Source: an uncultured Victivallales bacterium (lineage in GTDB: Bacteria; Verrucomicrobiota; Lentisphaeria; Oligosphaerales; JAFGRS01). Taken from it: a DNA stretch of 15,576 bases. Positions within the stretch are counted from its first letter, which is position 1; each line of letters starts with the position of its first letter. The translations under genes were made by a program, and so were the position numbers. A model generated the notes under the pieces. The model had not been told where the DNA came from. It saw nothing but the letters and a program-made list of their open reading frames with translations, and searched no databases. Positions 1-7,387 of the stretch are shown here, piece after piece. Location of the stretch: positions 1-15,576 of the forward strand of contig CAILKC010000342.1 of NCBI GenBank assembly GCA_903834675.1, written 5' to 3'.

Positions 1-3
1 CGC

Positions 4-23
4 GGCGCCGACGCAGCGGCGCC
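4..23. repeat. GC-rich stem-loop
   Basis: GGCGCCG (4-10) pairs with CGGCGCC (17-23) around a 6-nt loop. It lies next to the larger palindrome at 31-60. No T-run follows, so it is not a standard intrinsic terminator. It could belong to the 3' region of a gene left of the window. Confidence 0.45.
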
Positions 24-30
24 CTCCAAC

Positions 31-60
31 GCCCTTCGTCCGCCGCGGCGGACGAGGGGC
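31..60. repeat. 30-nt near-perfect palindrome
   Basis: Positions 31-45 pair with 46-60 over 15 bp with a single G-T wobble. The core CGTCCGCCGCGGCGGACG (37-54) is perfectly palindromic. No T-tract follows on either strand, so it is either an atypical terminator or pause hairpin for an upstream gene, or a dyad protein-binding site. The pairing is seen directly; the role is inference. Confidence 0.55.
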
Positions 61-104
61 GGAATGGGAAGCGCTTTGGGTCATACGAGGTTGCTGCAAG
101 TCTC

Positions 105-139
105 CTACAAGCAAACCCCTACGGAGCTGACTTGCGCCC
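105..139 (+). repeat. 21-nt upstream element, copy A
   Basis: The core unit lies at 116-136 (CCCCTACGGAGCTGACTTG, then CG). With its flank ACAAGCAAA it matches the copy at 9293-9325 almost exactly; the only difference in the core is C versus G in CCCCTACGG/CCCCTAGGG. It ends 112 nt before the start codon of the lyase-like gene and points toward it. It is just upstream of a plausible -35 box. Short open frames can be read through it, but none looks like a gene. Confidence 0.7.
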
Positions 140-156
140 GGCGGGGATGCGTCCCC

Positions 157-185
157 TTGACCGTCGTTTGCCCGGGCGCTACGGT
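157..185 (+). promoter_or_regulatory. Putative sigma70-type promoter of the lyase-like gene
   Basis: TTGACC (157-162) and TACGGT (180-185) are separated by exactly 17 nt. The -35 matches the consensus at 5 of 6 positions and the -10 at 3 of 6. An imperfect GGGGA/TCCCC dyad (143-156) directly abuts the -35. The predicted transcription start is near 192, giving a leader of roughly 57 nt. This is a consensus match only. Confidence 0.4.
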
Positions 186-235
186 CTGCGTCCAGAGTAC
201 GGGTCTCGGCAGGTCGCCACTGGTGTGGGTTGGAT

Positions 236-241
236 GGGAGG
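236..241 (+). promoter_or_regulatory. Shine-Dalgarno fixing the GTG start
   Basis: GGGAGG sits 7 nt before the GTG at 249. It is 25 nt before the next in-frame ATG (267), which is too far. It therefore favours the GTG as the start over both the ATG and the open-frame extension back to 132. Confidence 0.65.
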
Positions 242-248
242 CGGTGCG

Positions 249-3200
249 GTGAAGTCACCCCTAGCAATGCTTCCGGCTCTCGGCCTTGCGGGTCTCTGCG
301 CTCAAGCGGCGCCGGAGATGCTGTCGCGCGACTGGGGGGCGCCGTTACCACTGGCGCGGGTGGTGCTGGTTTCGGCCACGCCTGAGGCGGCGAAGACGCT
401 GAGCGCCGCGCTGGCGCAACGCGGCGTGGCGTGCGACGTCCGCACCCCCGAGGCAGCGCTGGAGCCCAATGGGCTGCAATGGCTAGCCGAGGTCCTGGCC
501 GCCACCGTGATCGTCTCAGGCGGCATTCATACAAACCGCGCCATGCTGCCGCTCTATGCGCACTACCTCGCCTTTGCCGATGCGGCTTGGCCGAGCGGCG
601 ACGGCTATGTCCTACGCACCATCGCCAGGCCGTTTGGCGCGGGAACCGCGGCCATCGCACTGGAGGCGAGTTCAGTCGCCGGTGAGGTGGCGGCGGCAAG
701 GCGCTGTGCGGAGCTGCTGCAACAGGCTCCGCCAGCGGGCGTCGCTGCCACTCTTGAGACGCAGTTTAGCGAGGCGCAGATGACCTCGTTGGGCGGGATT
801 GGCGACGGCGGCATGCGCTACGCGCTCGGTGGCCGACTCGAGTGGGCCGCGGAAGGGGTCAAGAGCCTGCTCAGAGCGGCGCATCCCGAGACCGGGTTCT
901 TTCCTTACGGAGATTACGGCATCGAGCGCTGGGCGCGCGAGTGTCACTACCTGCAGGATGCGCCGGGTGTCTCCCCCGCAGACCAGCTCCGCCTGGATCA
1001 GGCGCTGCTGCAAACGGCCGTCGCCGCGGCCGGACAGTGGTGGCGGCGACGCGATGGCAGCCTGATTGGCGGACGGCATCAGACCATGGGCACCAGTGCC
1101 TTCACCCTCACGGTGCAGCTCCTGCGGCGGCGCGGCAGTCCCAACCCCGAGGCGCAGGCCTTGCTCGACGCCTGGTGGCGCGAGTCGGAGGCCTACTGGC
1201 GCAATGCCGTCTCCACCTTCCACGACGACCTGGAAGGCTGGCCGAGCTATTGCAGTCCGGAGCCGACCTTGGACTGGGCCCTCATGCTCGGCCTCGACGG
1301 CTACCTGCGCGAGGCGCTGCCCCTGGCCGTGCAGCGGGCCTATGCCGTCACTGATCCGATGGGCTATTACGCCGGGACTGGCACCTACGAGGAGTGTCGG
1401 CCAGGCGATCTTTATAAGGCCACCCAGTGGGGCTGGTTGCTCCGGGTGGCAGACTACTTCTACCCGGAGCGTGGCTATGGCTGGTTGCAGAGCAACGCGC
1501 CCCGCGCGGCTGTCTCGACCTGGGCACTGGGCCGCGATGTGGCCGGCCGACGGCGGTTCATCGGCACTGCGGCGCCGCGTCAACCCGAGGGCGCCGGCAT
1601 CGCGGTGCTGCCGCTGGGCCCGTACCGTCACCGGGAGTTCGCGAGCGGCACAGGTCCAGGCAACGCGCTGTCGGTCCCGCCCCTGGAGCGCTGCTTTGAG
1701 AAGCTCAGCTTCCGGGACGATTTCCAGCCAGACGGGCAGTACTTCGTGCTGGAAGGCGCGGAGACGCCGCGGGCGGACAACCTGGCGCCGCTGGATGCCA
1801 ACAGCATCATCCGCTTCAGCGACCTGGGCCACGTCTGGTTGCACGCCAACTCCGAGAAGCAGGGCAACCTCTGGCGTTCGGGGGTCTTCTGTTCGGAGGG
1901 TCTGAACGAGGGTCAGACGGCCCGTGTCTGCGAGCTTCGCGCGGTCCACAATGGCGCCCGCGTCGGCCTGGCAGCCAGTCATCTGCCTGGGTACGGCGCC
2001 TGCGATTGGTCGCGGCAGGTCATCTGGCGGCGGGGTGGCTACGTGGTGCTCATTGATCTGCTGCGGCAGGTGCGGGAGGGCCGTTTCGGGCTGACCTGTA
2101 CTTTCCGCACCCCGCAGCGGGCCTGGCTGGAGGCCGATGGCATGCTGGCGCGCGAAGCTGATGCCAGGTTCCGTATCCGCAGCGCGGACGCCGTACGGCT
2201 GGCCCTTGATGGCGGCAGCGCTCTGGAGGGCGCGGCGGTGCCTACGCTGCTGCGCCAATCACAGCTCCTCGACGGCGGGCCAGGCGACCTCAGAGTCTTC
2301 CGCAACCTGCTCTTCGCCGCGGACTCCGCACACCCGGCCGAACTCGAGATTCGGCCGCTGGGAGCGCAGGCCGCGCTGATTCGCGGCGTCTGCCGCGGCG
2401 AGTCTGAGTTGGCCCTGGTGGCGGCAGCGCTGCCTGGGCAGAGGCTCACGGTCGGAGCGTTTGAGACGGATGCCGAGGTCGCCTACATCGGCGAGGCGGG
2501 CTGGGCACGGGCCGGCGGCTCCGTGATCCGGCTGGGGGCGTGGCAGACGACGGACAGCGAGGGCCCGAACGCCGCCGGGTGCGAGGCCGAGTTGGAGAGG
2601 CTCTGGGCCACGACGCCGATGGTGGCGCGTCCCGCCTCGCCGTCGACAGGGGCCGGGAGCGCTCGTCGACTCTGGAGCTTCGACGGCTTTACGCCGCTGC
2701 CCACTGCGGTAGCCGCGCCGATCTTGAGTGCCGAGCCGCCGGGCGAGGGCCGGCTGGGGTCGTTGTTGGATGGCGTGGTCACCCGTTGGGCCACGGTGCG
2801 TTGGCCGGCGGGTGTGGACGTGACGTTAAGCCTGGACCTGCACCAGAGTCTGCCGCTGACGCAGGTCGAGGTGCGGATGGGCCCCCTCGGCGCCTTCAAT
2901 ACCATCCCCGACCCCGCCACGTACCCGCCGCCGCGGGCCCTGCAGGCGGAGTTCAGCAATGACGGATTTCGCCAGGATGTGCGGGCCAAGACGCTGACCG
3001 CCGCCAGCGATTGCACCTTCGAGGCCTTGCACAAGGGCAGCGTTTTTCCGACCCTGCGCTGGACCTGCCGTGACGTCAATGAGACGGCTCGCTATGTCCG
3101 CCTGCGCTTCGCCAGGGAGGCCTGGCCGGGCGGACTGGGGCTCAGTGAGGTGTCGGTCCGGCCCGTGGGCGCGACGGCGGCCCGCATCAGCGGTTGCATC

Positions 3201-4226
3201 CGCCGCGATGTGGACGGCGATGGCCGACCGGAACTGCTGCTGTGGACGGACCAGGCCGAGCTGGTTGTGCTGGGCCACGATGGCCGGGCGCTGCTGCAGC
3301 GGACGCTCAACGGCGCCATCACCGCGGTCGAGTGTTACCCTGACCTGGCGGCTGACGGGGCGCGTATTCTGGTCACTACCCGCGAAGCGCGGCTCTACTG
3401 CCTGAAGCCCGACGGGACCGAGGCCTGGCGCACCGATTTTCTGGCCAGCGCCAGTCAGAACGCCGATCTGCCCACCGGCTACTCGATCGGCCTGCTCAAG
3501 ACGGCCGCTGGCACGGCGCAAATCCTGGTGGGGAACTACAACCTGGCCACGTTCGTGAGTTCGGCGGGCGAGGTACTGCGGGACGTGCGTCTGCCGGCAG
3601 CCTACCAGACCATGACCCTGTCGCGCGGTTTCGATGGCGATGGCGACGGGATCGAGGAGATCGTTTCGACCGAGGTCTGGGGGTGCCTGAGCGTGCTTGA
3701 CGCCAACCAGCGCTTGCGCCACAGCGCTCGGCTTCCGCCAGGTAGAGGCATTCGGCTCGACTACTGGGAACCCCCGACGCCGGAGCGGGCCAAGGTGCTG
3801 GTGTGTTCGGAAAGCGGGTTAGGGCTTTTCGACCTCAAGGCCATGAAGTACGACTGGCAACACACCCTCCAGCCAATCAACGACTGCGCGCTCGCCGCCT
3901 GGCCCGGGCAGGAGCACCCCGTAGCCGTGGTGGCCAAGGAGGACGGCTGGCTGCTGATCTACGACCAGGCGGGAAAGGTGCAGTGGCAGTTCCTCTTCGG
4001 GGAAGGGCTGCGGGCGGTGAGCATCGTACCAACCGCAGCCGGCGGCGGGCGGCTGGCGCTGGCGCTACCGGGGCGGATTGAGGCGGTGGAGGCGGACTCG
4101 GGGGCCCGCCGGGTGCTGGCTGTCGGCAACTATGCGCGCCTGCTGCCCGGCGAGCGGCCCGGCGTGCTTTGGGCTTGCGGCGTCCGAGCCACGGTCGACG
4201 CCTGGGAGGTCGACGCACCGCCGTGA
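249..4226 (+). CDS. Secreted heparinase II/III-like polysaccharide lyase-family protein with discoidin and FG-GAP-type domains
   Basis: The protein is about 1325 aa and starts at GTG 249, chosen from the GGGAGG 7 nt upstream and the signal-like start VKSPLAMLPALGLAGLCAQAA. Residues about 25-175 look like an alpha/beta N-terminal domain of the kind that precedes catalytic modules in large secreted glycosidases and lyases (GGIHTNRAMLPLYAHY, then a GAGTAAIALEASS stretch). Residues about 181-418 are rich in aromatic helices with WWRRRDGSL, GRHQTMGTSAF (H277) and GTGTYEEC, as in alpha/alpha-toroid lyases. Residues about 451-645 resemble the heparinase II/III beta domain (FRDDF, DGQYFVLEG, DLGHVWLHANS). 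Residues about 814-975 are discoidin/F5-8C-like. The C-terminus from about 980 is a propeller with calcium-loop motifs DVDGDGRPE (987) and DGDGDGIEE (1129). The likely role is extracellular cleavage or binding of an acidic polysaccharide. Substrate and activity are unproven, and the catalytic residues are not certain. It converges on the leu operon and has no cotranscribed partner. Confidence 0.62.
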   Translation: MKSPLAMLPALGLAGLCAQAAPEMLSRDWGAPLPLARVVLVSATPEAAKTLSAALAQRGVACDVRTPEAALEPNGLQWLAEVLAATVIVSGGIHTNRAMLPLYAHYLAFADAAWPSGDGYVLRTIARPFGAGTAAIALEASSVAGEVAAARRCAELLQQAPPAGVAATLETQFSEAQMTSLGGIGDGGMRYALGGRLEWAAEGVKSLLRAAHPETGFFPYGDYGIERWARECHYLQDAPGVSPADQLRLDQALLQTAVAAAGQWWRRRDGSLIGGRHQTMGTSAFTLTVQLLRRRGSPNPEAQALLDAWWRESEAYWRNAVSTFHDDLEGWPSYCSPEPTLDWALMLGLDGYLREALPLAVQRAYAVTDPMGYYAGTGTYEECRPGDLYKATQWGWLLRVADYFYPERGYGWLQSNAPRAAVSTWALGRDVAGRRRFIGTAAPRQPEGAGIAVLPLGPYRHREFASGTGPGNALSVPPLERCFEKLSFRDDFQPDGQYFVLEGAETPRADNLAPLDANSIIRFSDLGHVWLHANSEKQGNLWRSGVFCSEGLNEGQTARVCELRAVHNGARVGLAASHLPGYGACDWSRQVIWRRGGYVVLIDLLRQVREGRFGLTCTFRTPQRAWLEADGMLAREADARFRIRSADAVRLALDGGSALEGAAVPTLLRQSQLLDGGPGDLRVFRNLLFAADSAHPAELEIRPLGAQAALIRGVCRGESELALVAAALPGQRLTVGAFETDAEVAYIGEAGWARAGGSVIRLGAWQTTDSEGPNAAGCEAELERLWATTPMVARPASPSTGAGSARRLWSFDGFTPLPTAVAAPILSAEPPGEGRLGSLLDGVVTRWATVRWPAGVDVTLSLDLHQSLPLTQVEVRMGPLGAFNTIPDPATYPPPRALQAEFSNDGFRQDVRAKTLTAASDCTFEALHKGSVFPTLRWTCRDVNETARYVRLRFAREAWPGGLGLSEVSVRPVGATAARISGCIRRDVDGDGRPELLLWTDQAELVVLGHDGRALLQRTLNGAITAVECYPDLAADGARILVTTREARLYCLKPDGTEAWRTDFLASASQNADLPTGYSIGLLKTAAGTAQILVGNYNLATFVSSAGEVLRDVRLPAAYQTMTLSRGFDGDGDGIEEIVSTEVWGCLSVLDANQRLRHSARLPPGRGIRLDYWEPPTPERAKVLVCSESGLGLFDLKAMKYDWQHTLQPINDCALAAWPGQEHPVAVVAKEDGWLLIYDQAGKVQWQFLFGEGLRAVSIVPTAAGGGRLALALPGRIEAVEADSGARRVLAVGNYARLLPGERPGVLWACGVRATVDAWEVDAPP

Positions 4227-4319
4227 GTCAAACGCCCCAGGCCAAAGAAGCGAAGTGGGTTCCTCACAGCTCCTAAGCCGCCGCGGCGCCGGGGCTACAG
4301 GAACGGGTGGCGCACGCGG
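4227..4319. other. Convergent intergenic gap
   Basis: This 93-nt gap separates the stop codons of two convergent genes. It contains the small palindrome CGCCGCGGCG but no hairpin followed by a T-run, so no intrinsic terminator can be called for either gene. Confidence 0.5.
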
Positions 4320-6815
4320 TTACCAGGCCGCGGCGGCCGGTGCCGCGGCGGGGGCCTTTGGTTCTGCGGTTCCTGCCGCCGGGGTGGCCGCAGCGGCGGG
4401 CGCGGTTTCGGGCTGAGCAGCGGCCTTGGCATCGGGGCCGGCGGCAGGCTCCGCCGTGGGCGTTGTCGCGTCGGCATTCTCCCCTGCCTTGACGCGGATG
4501 GACAGGGGGCGGGACGTCTCGCCGTAGGCGTTGACGTTGCAGGCGTACAGCAGCACCTTGCCGTCTTTGGGCAGGGCGATGGTCACCGGCTGGCCTTTGA
4601 GCGAGATCGGTAGCGTCGCGGGCAATTGGCTGAGTTTCCAAGTGGAGTAGCCGTATTCTTCGAAGCCGCCGACTCCCCACAGCACCCGCGCCTGCCGTCG
4701 CATCGTCAGCACCGCGGCCAGTGGGTCCATGGTGCGCACGTCGCCATCGGAGATCTGGATGATTCCGGCGAGATACTGGTCCGTGAGCTTCTCCGGCGTC
4801 ACCTCTGCCGGGGCCAGGTAGAGGCGAACCGCGACGGCTTCTGGGGTGGGAGTCGGACACTCGATCTTGACTAGGCCCTGGTCGGCAGTGACCTCCTCGG
4901 CCAAGCGCGGCAGCTCCAGCGCCGGAAGCGTGCGGAACTCCAGCAGGGGAGAAGCCTCGATCAGCCGCGCCATCACCCCGCCGACCGTCGGTGCCGCATC
5001 GCGGCTGGACTGCTTCCACAAACCAGACGGCAGCAGGCAGGCGGCCCAGGCATGCTCGATGGCTTCGCGCACGGCGCGGTCACGGCGCAGTTGCAGCGCC
5101 GGAGGCAGACCCTCGGCACCGCGCCGCAGGAGGAACACGGCATCGGCGCTAGCGGCCAGGGAACACGATGCTTCCGCGGCGATCTGTTCGGCGCTAGCGT
5201 AGTTGGTTGCCACGGCGCTCCAGCCGCCCTTGATGTGCCGTTTGTCACCCACCGTGCCCTGCAGGCTCAGTACGGTCTTCACGATACGCTCGGGGTTGGG
5301 TAAGGGCAGCTCGCCACAGGCCAGCCACGGCTGGGGGCTGAGGGGCCGATCCGCGCGTTTGAAGGCGTCGCCGCCGAACATGCGTTGGACCACCGCGGCG
5401 GTGACCGCCAGACTGCGCGGCTCCTTCTCGTAGCCCCAGAAGCCACTGTCCGCGTCCTGGGCGGCGACCATGCGGCTTCCCAGGAGGGCGAGCCAATCCG
5501 GTTCCGTCGCCGGCAAGCACTTGAAGACCGTCCCGGTGTGATACCACTCGGGCAGGCGCGCCAGCCCCTGGATAAGGTGGTGCGGGTCACGCCGGGCGAC
5601 GGTGAGATAGGCCTCCAAGCCCTCCTTGGCAAGCACATTCGGGACGCCGGTGGCACCCTGGCTGGCCCCGACCAGAAAAGCCCACTCGTAGGCGGGCGCG
5701 GCGTTGCGGTAGCAGACCTGCGGGCTGCAGAGGTGTACGGGGAGTTCATCGTAGCGCGCGCTGGGAGCCGTGCTGCCCGTGGCCGGGTCCTGGAGGTCAG
5801 CCAGGGCGTAGGTAGTGGTGGCGTCGACGACCTCCCACGACGGCGTCGAGAACCAGGCGGTGCCGCTGGCCGGGTTGACGGCCCGCAGGTAGAGGCCGCC
5901 AGCGCGCGTCAGGCCGTCCGGCAGCGCCGTACCCGAATCGCTTTCCAGTTGCGTAGCGAGTTCGGGGATCAGCGCCTCGCGGTAGTAGCAGTGCCAGGGG
6001 AAGGTCCCCCGGGTCGCCATCACTCCCGGCACGGCCGTGACCACGTGGCCGGCCGCATTGGTCAGGATGAGGTCCAACCGCGGGACCGCATTCCATAGGT
6101 AAAGGCCCTGGCCGCAGTCGGCGGCTGACATCCAGACGAACACGCGCACGGTCTTGCCGGCCAGTTCGCGGAGTCGTGCGGCCGAGATCAGGGCCTTACC
6201 GGTAACCAATTCCTGGTTGGCCGTGAGCCGCAGTGACGGCATCGAACTGGAGCGGTAGGGGTTGCCCTTCAGCGGCGTGGCCTTGTCCAGCCAGGTGTCG
6301 GTCGGCTGCCCTTCGGCCAGCAGTTCTTCCCAGGACGCAGGCGTGGCGAATAGGTCAATTACGCCATGCATGTAGGCGACCCACAGCTCGGGAGGCCGGG
6401 CGGTGAGACGATCCACCGCCGTCCACGGCCCTTGGCCCTCAACCACGTAGGTGCCGGCCTGAACCTTGCTCGGAACGGGCTGCGCGGGGGGCGCCGCAGG
6501 CGCCGCAGGGGCCGCCTCGGCCGGAGCGGCCAGTGCGGCCGCTGCCGTGGCGGCTGGAGCCGCCGGTGGCGTGACGGCCGGAGCCGCTGGAGCAGCCGGA
6601 GCGGCCGGTGGCGGGGCGACCGCCGCGGCGGGCGTCACGGGTGCGGTCTTGGCCGCCGGGGCGACCGGCTGGGCCCCGCGCTTGGCCGGGGCGGCATCGT
6701 CAGCCGCCTCGTCCTGAGCGTAGGACAACCCGGTGGTGACCCCGATCAGCAGCGCGGCACAGAGGCCGCGGGCGGCATGCATCTTGGCGTGGTAAGACAC
6801 CGTAGACCTCCGCAT
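4320..6815 (-). CDS. Secreted Ala/Pro-rich protein with a toroid-like core, third gene of the leuCD operon
   Basis: The protein is 831 aa. ATG 6815 is chosen because GGAGGG (6828-6823) lies 7 nt upstream; a TTG five codons earlier overlaps that site. A signal peptide (basic start, core LCAALLIGVTTGLSYA, predicted cut A33/Q34) is followed by an extreme Ala/Pro linker (about 36-120). A beta-rich segment (KTVRVFVWMSAADCGQGLYL, GTFPWHCYYREALIP) recalls jelly-roll carbohydrate-binding modules. A helical middle with QDADSGFWGYEKEPRSLAVT resembles alpha/alpha-toroid repeats. An Fn3-like segment (VRLYLAPAE, VLLYACNVNAYGETSRPLSIRV) is followed by a second Ala/Pro tail (about 776-831). No family can be named with confidence. 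It follows leuD by only 19 nt, so it is probably cotranscribed with leuCD although it is exported. An alternative reading is a scaffold or surface-attached sugar-binding protein. Confidence 0.6.
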   Translation of the reverse strand: MRRSTVSYHAKMHAARGLCAALLIGVTTGLSYAQDEAADDAAPAKRGAQPVAPAAKTAPVTPAAAVAPPPAAPAAPAAPAVTPPAAPAATAAAALAAPAEAAPAAPAAPPAQPVPSKVQAGTYVVEGQGPWTAVDRLTARPPELWVAYMHGVIDLFATPASWEELLAEGQPTDTWLDKATPLKGNPYRSSSMPSLRLTANQELVTGKALISAARLRELAGKTVRVFVWMSAADCGQGLYLWNAVPRLDLILTNAAGHVVTAVPGVMATRGTFPWHCYYREALIPELATQLESDSGTALPDGLTRAGGLYLRAVNPASGTAWFSTPSWEVVDATTTYALADLQDPATGSTAPSARYDELPVHLCSPQVCYRNAAPAYEWAFLVGASQGATGVPNVLAKEGLEAYLTVARRDPHHLIQGLARLPEWYHTGTVFKCLPATEPDWLALLGSRMVAAQDADSGFWGYEKEPRSLAVTAAVVQRMFGGDAFKRADRPLSPQPWLACGELPLPNPERIVKTVLSLQGTVGDKRHIKGGWSAVATNYASAEQIAAEASCSLAASADAVFLLRRGAEGLPPALQLRRDRAVREAIEHAWAACLLPSGLWKQSSRDAAPTVGGVMARLIEASPLLEFRTLPALELPRLAEEVTADQGLVKIECPTPTPEAVAVRLYLAPAEVTPEKLTDQYLAGIIQISDGDVRTMDPLAAVLTMRRQARVLWGVGGFEEYGYSTWKLSQLPATLPISLKGQPVTIALPKDGKVLLYACNVNAYGETSRPLSIRVKAGENADATTPTAEPAAGPDAKAAAQPETAPAAAATPAAGTAEPKAPAAAPAAAAW

Positions 6816-6822
6816 TCTGGCA

Positions 6823-6828
6823 CCCTCC
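6823..6828 (-). promoter_or_regulatory. Shine-Dalgarno of the Ala/Pro-rich protein gene
   Basis: GGAGGG on the minus strand sits 7 nt before ATG 6815 and just past the leuD stop (6837-6835). It decides the start in favour of 6815 and supports translation from the leu operon transcript. Confidence 0.65.
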
Positions 6829-6834
6829 AACCAC

Positions 6835-7371
6835 CTACTGGATCATGCCCGTGTTGCGGGCGTAGTCGAACAGCCCACCTTGCTCGATGACCGCCTTGGC
6901 ATCACCCAGCGAGCGCAAGGCATAGGTCTTGCCACCGGGGCCCTTGAGCACGCCCGCGTCCAGGTCCAATTCGACGCTGTCGCCGGTCTTCAGGATCTCG
7001 CAGAGGCGGACCGCGGTGTCAATCGGATAGAGTTCGCCCGTGGCGATGCAGTTCCGAAAGAAGATGCGGGCGTAGGACTCCGCGACCACAGCGGCGATGC
7101 CGGCCGCCCCCAGGCTGACGGGAGCGTGCTCGCGGCTGGAGCCGCAGCCGAAGTTACGCCCGGCGATGACGATGCTGTAAGGGGATTGAGTCGCTCCCTC
7201 CGGCACCAGGCGCGGGTAGGAGTCGGGCAGCCCGGAGAGCGCGTAGGTCCCGAGTTTGATGTACTCTTCCGGGATCGTCGGCACGAGATTCAGGTACTGA
7301 GCCGGGATGATCTGGTCCGTGTCGATGTTGTCACCGACCACGAAGACGTTGCCGCGAATGGGTTCTGCCAT
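6835..7371 (-). CDS. leuD: 3-isopropylmalate dehydratase small subunit
   Basis: The product is 178 aa and forms the cytoplasmic isopropylmalate isomerase with LeuC. The enzyme converts 2-isopropylmalate to 3-isopropylmalate in leucine biosynthesis. The N-terminus has the family signature VGDNIDTDQIIPAQYL, and GRNFGCGSSREHAP is the swivelling-domain substrate-binding motif. Its length fits the shorter archaeal-type LeuD better than the roughly 200-aa enterobacterial form. The start at 7371 has a strong AAGGAGG 9 nt upstream that overlaps the leuC stop, so translation of the two is probably coupled. Related aconitase-family pairs (homoaconitase, citraconate-type hydratases) have the same motifs, so substrate assignment rests on family resemblance. 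leuA and leuB are not in the window. Confidence 0.93.
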   Translation of the reverse strand: MAEPIRGNVFVVGDNIDTDQIIPAQYLNLVPTIPEEYIKLGTYALSGLPDSYPRLVPEGATQSPYSIVIAGRNFGCGSSREHAPVSLGAAGIAAVVAESYARIFFRNCIATGELYPIDTAVRLCEILKTGDSVELDLDAGVLKGPGGKTYALRSLGDAKAVIEQGGLFDYARNTGMIQ

Positions 7372-7380
7372 CGTGACCTG

Positions 7381-7387
7381 CCTCCTT
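7381..7387 (-). promoter_or_regulatory. leuD ribosome-binding site overlapping the leuC stop
   Basis: AAGGAGG (7387-7381, minus strand) starts inside the leuC TGA stop (7389-7387) and lies 9 nt before the leuD ATG. This arrangement favours coupled translation and equal subunit output. Confidence 0.75.

Noticed and set aside
132..248. N-terminal extension of the lyase-like protein
   Set aside because: The extension would place a signal peptide internally and reads through the promoter; the GGGAGG site points to GTG 249.
64..252. 62-aa plus-strand open frame at the left edge
   Set aside because: It reads through the 21-nt element and the promoter region. The same peptide-like string recurs only because the repeat recurs, and no ribosome site supports it.
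672..2258. 528-codon minus-strand open frame
   Set aside because: It is antisense to the lyase-like gene, with Gln/Arg/Ala-rich composition, no ribosome site seen and no motifs.
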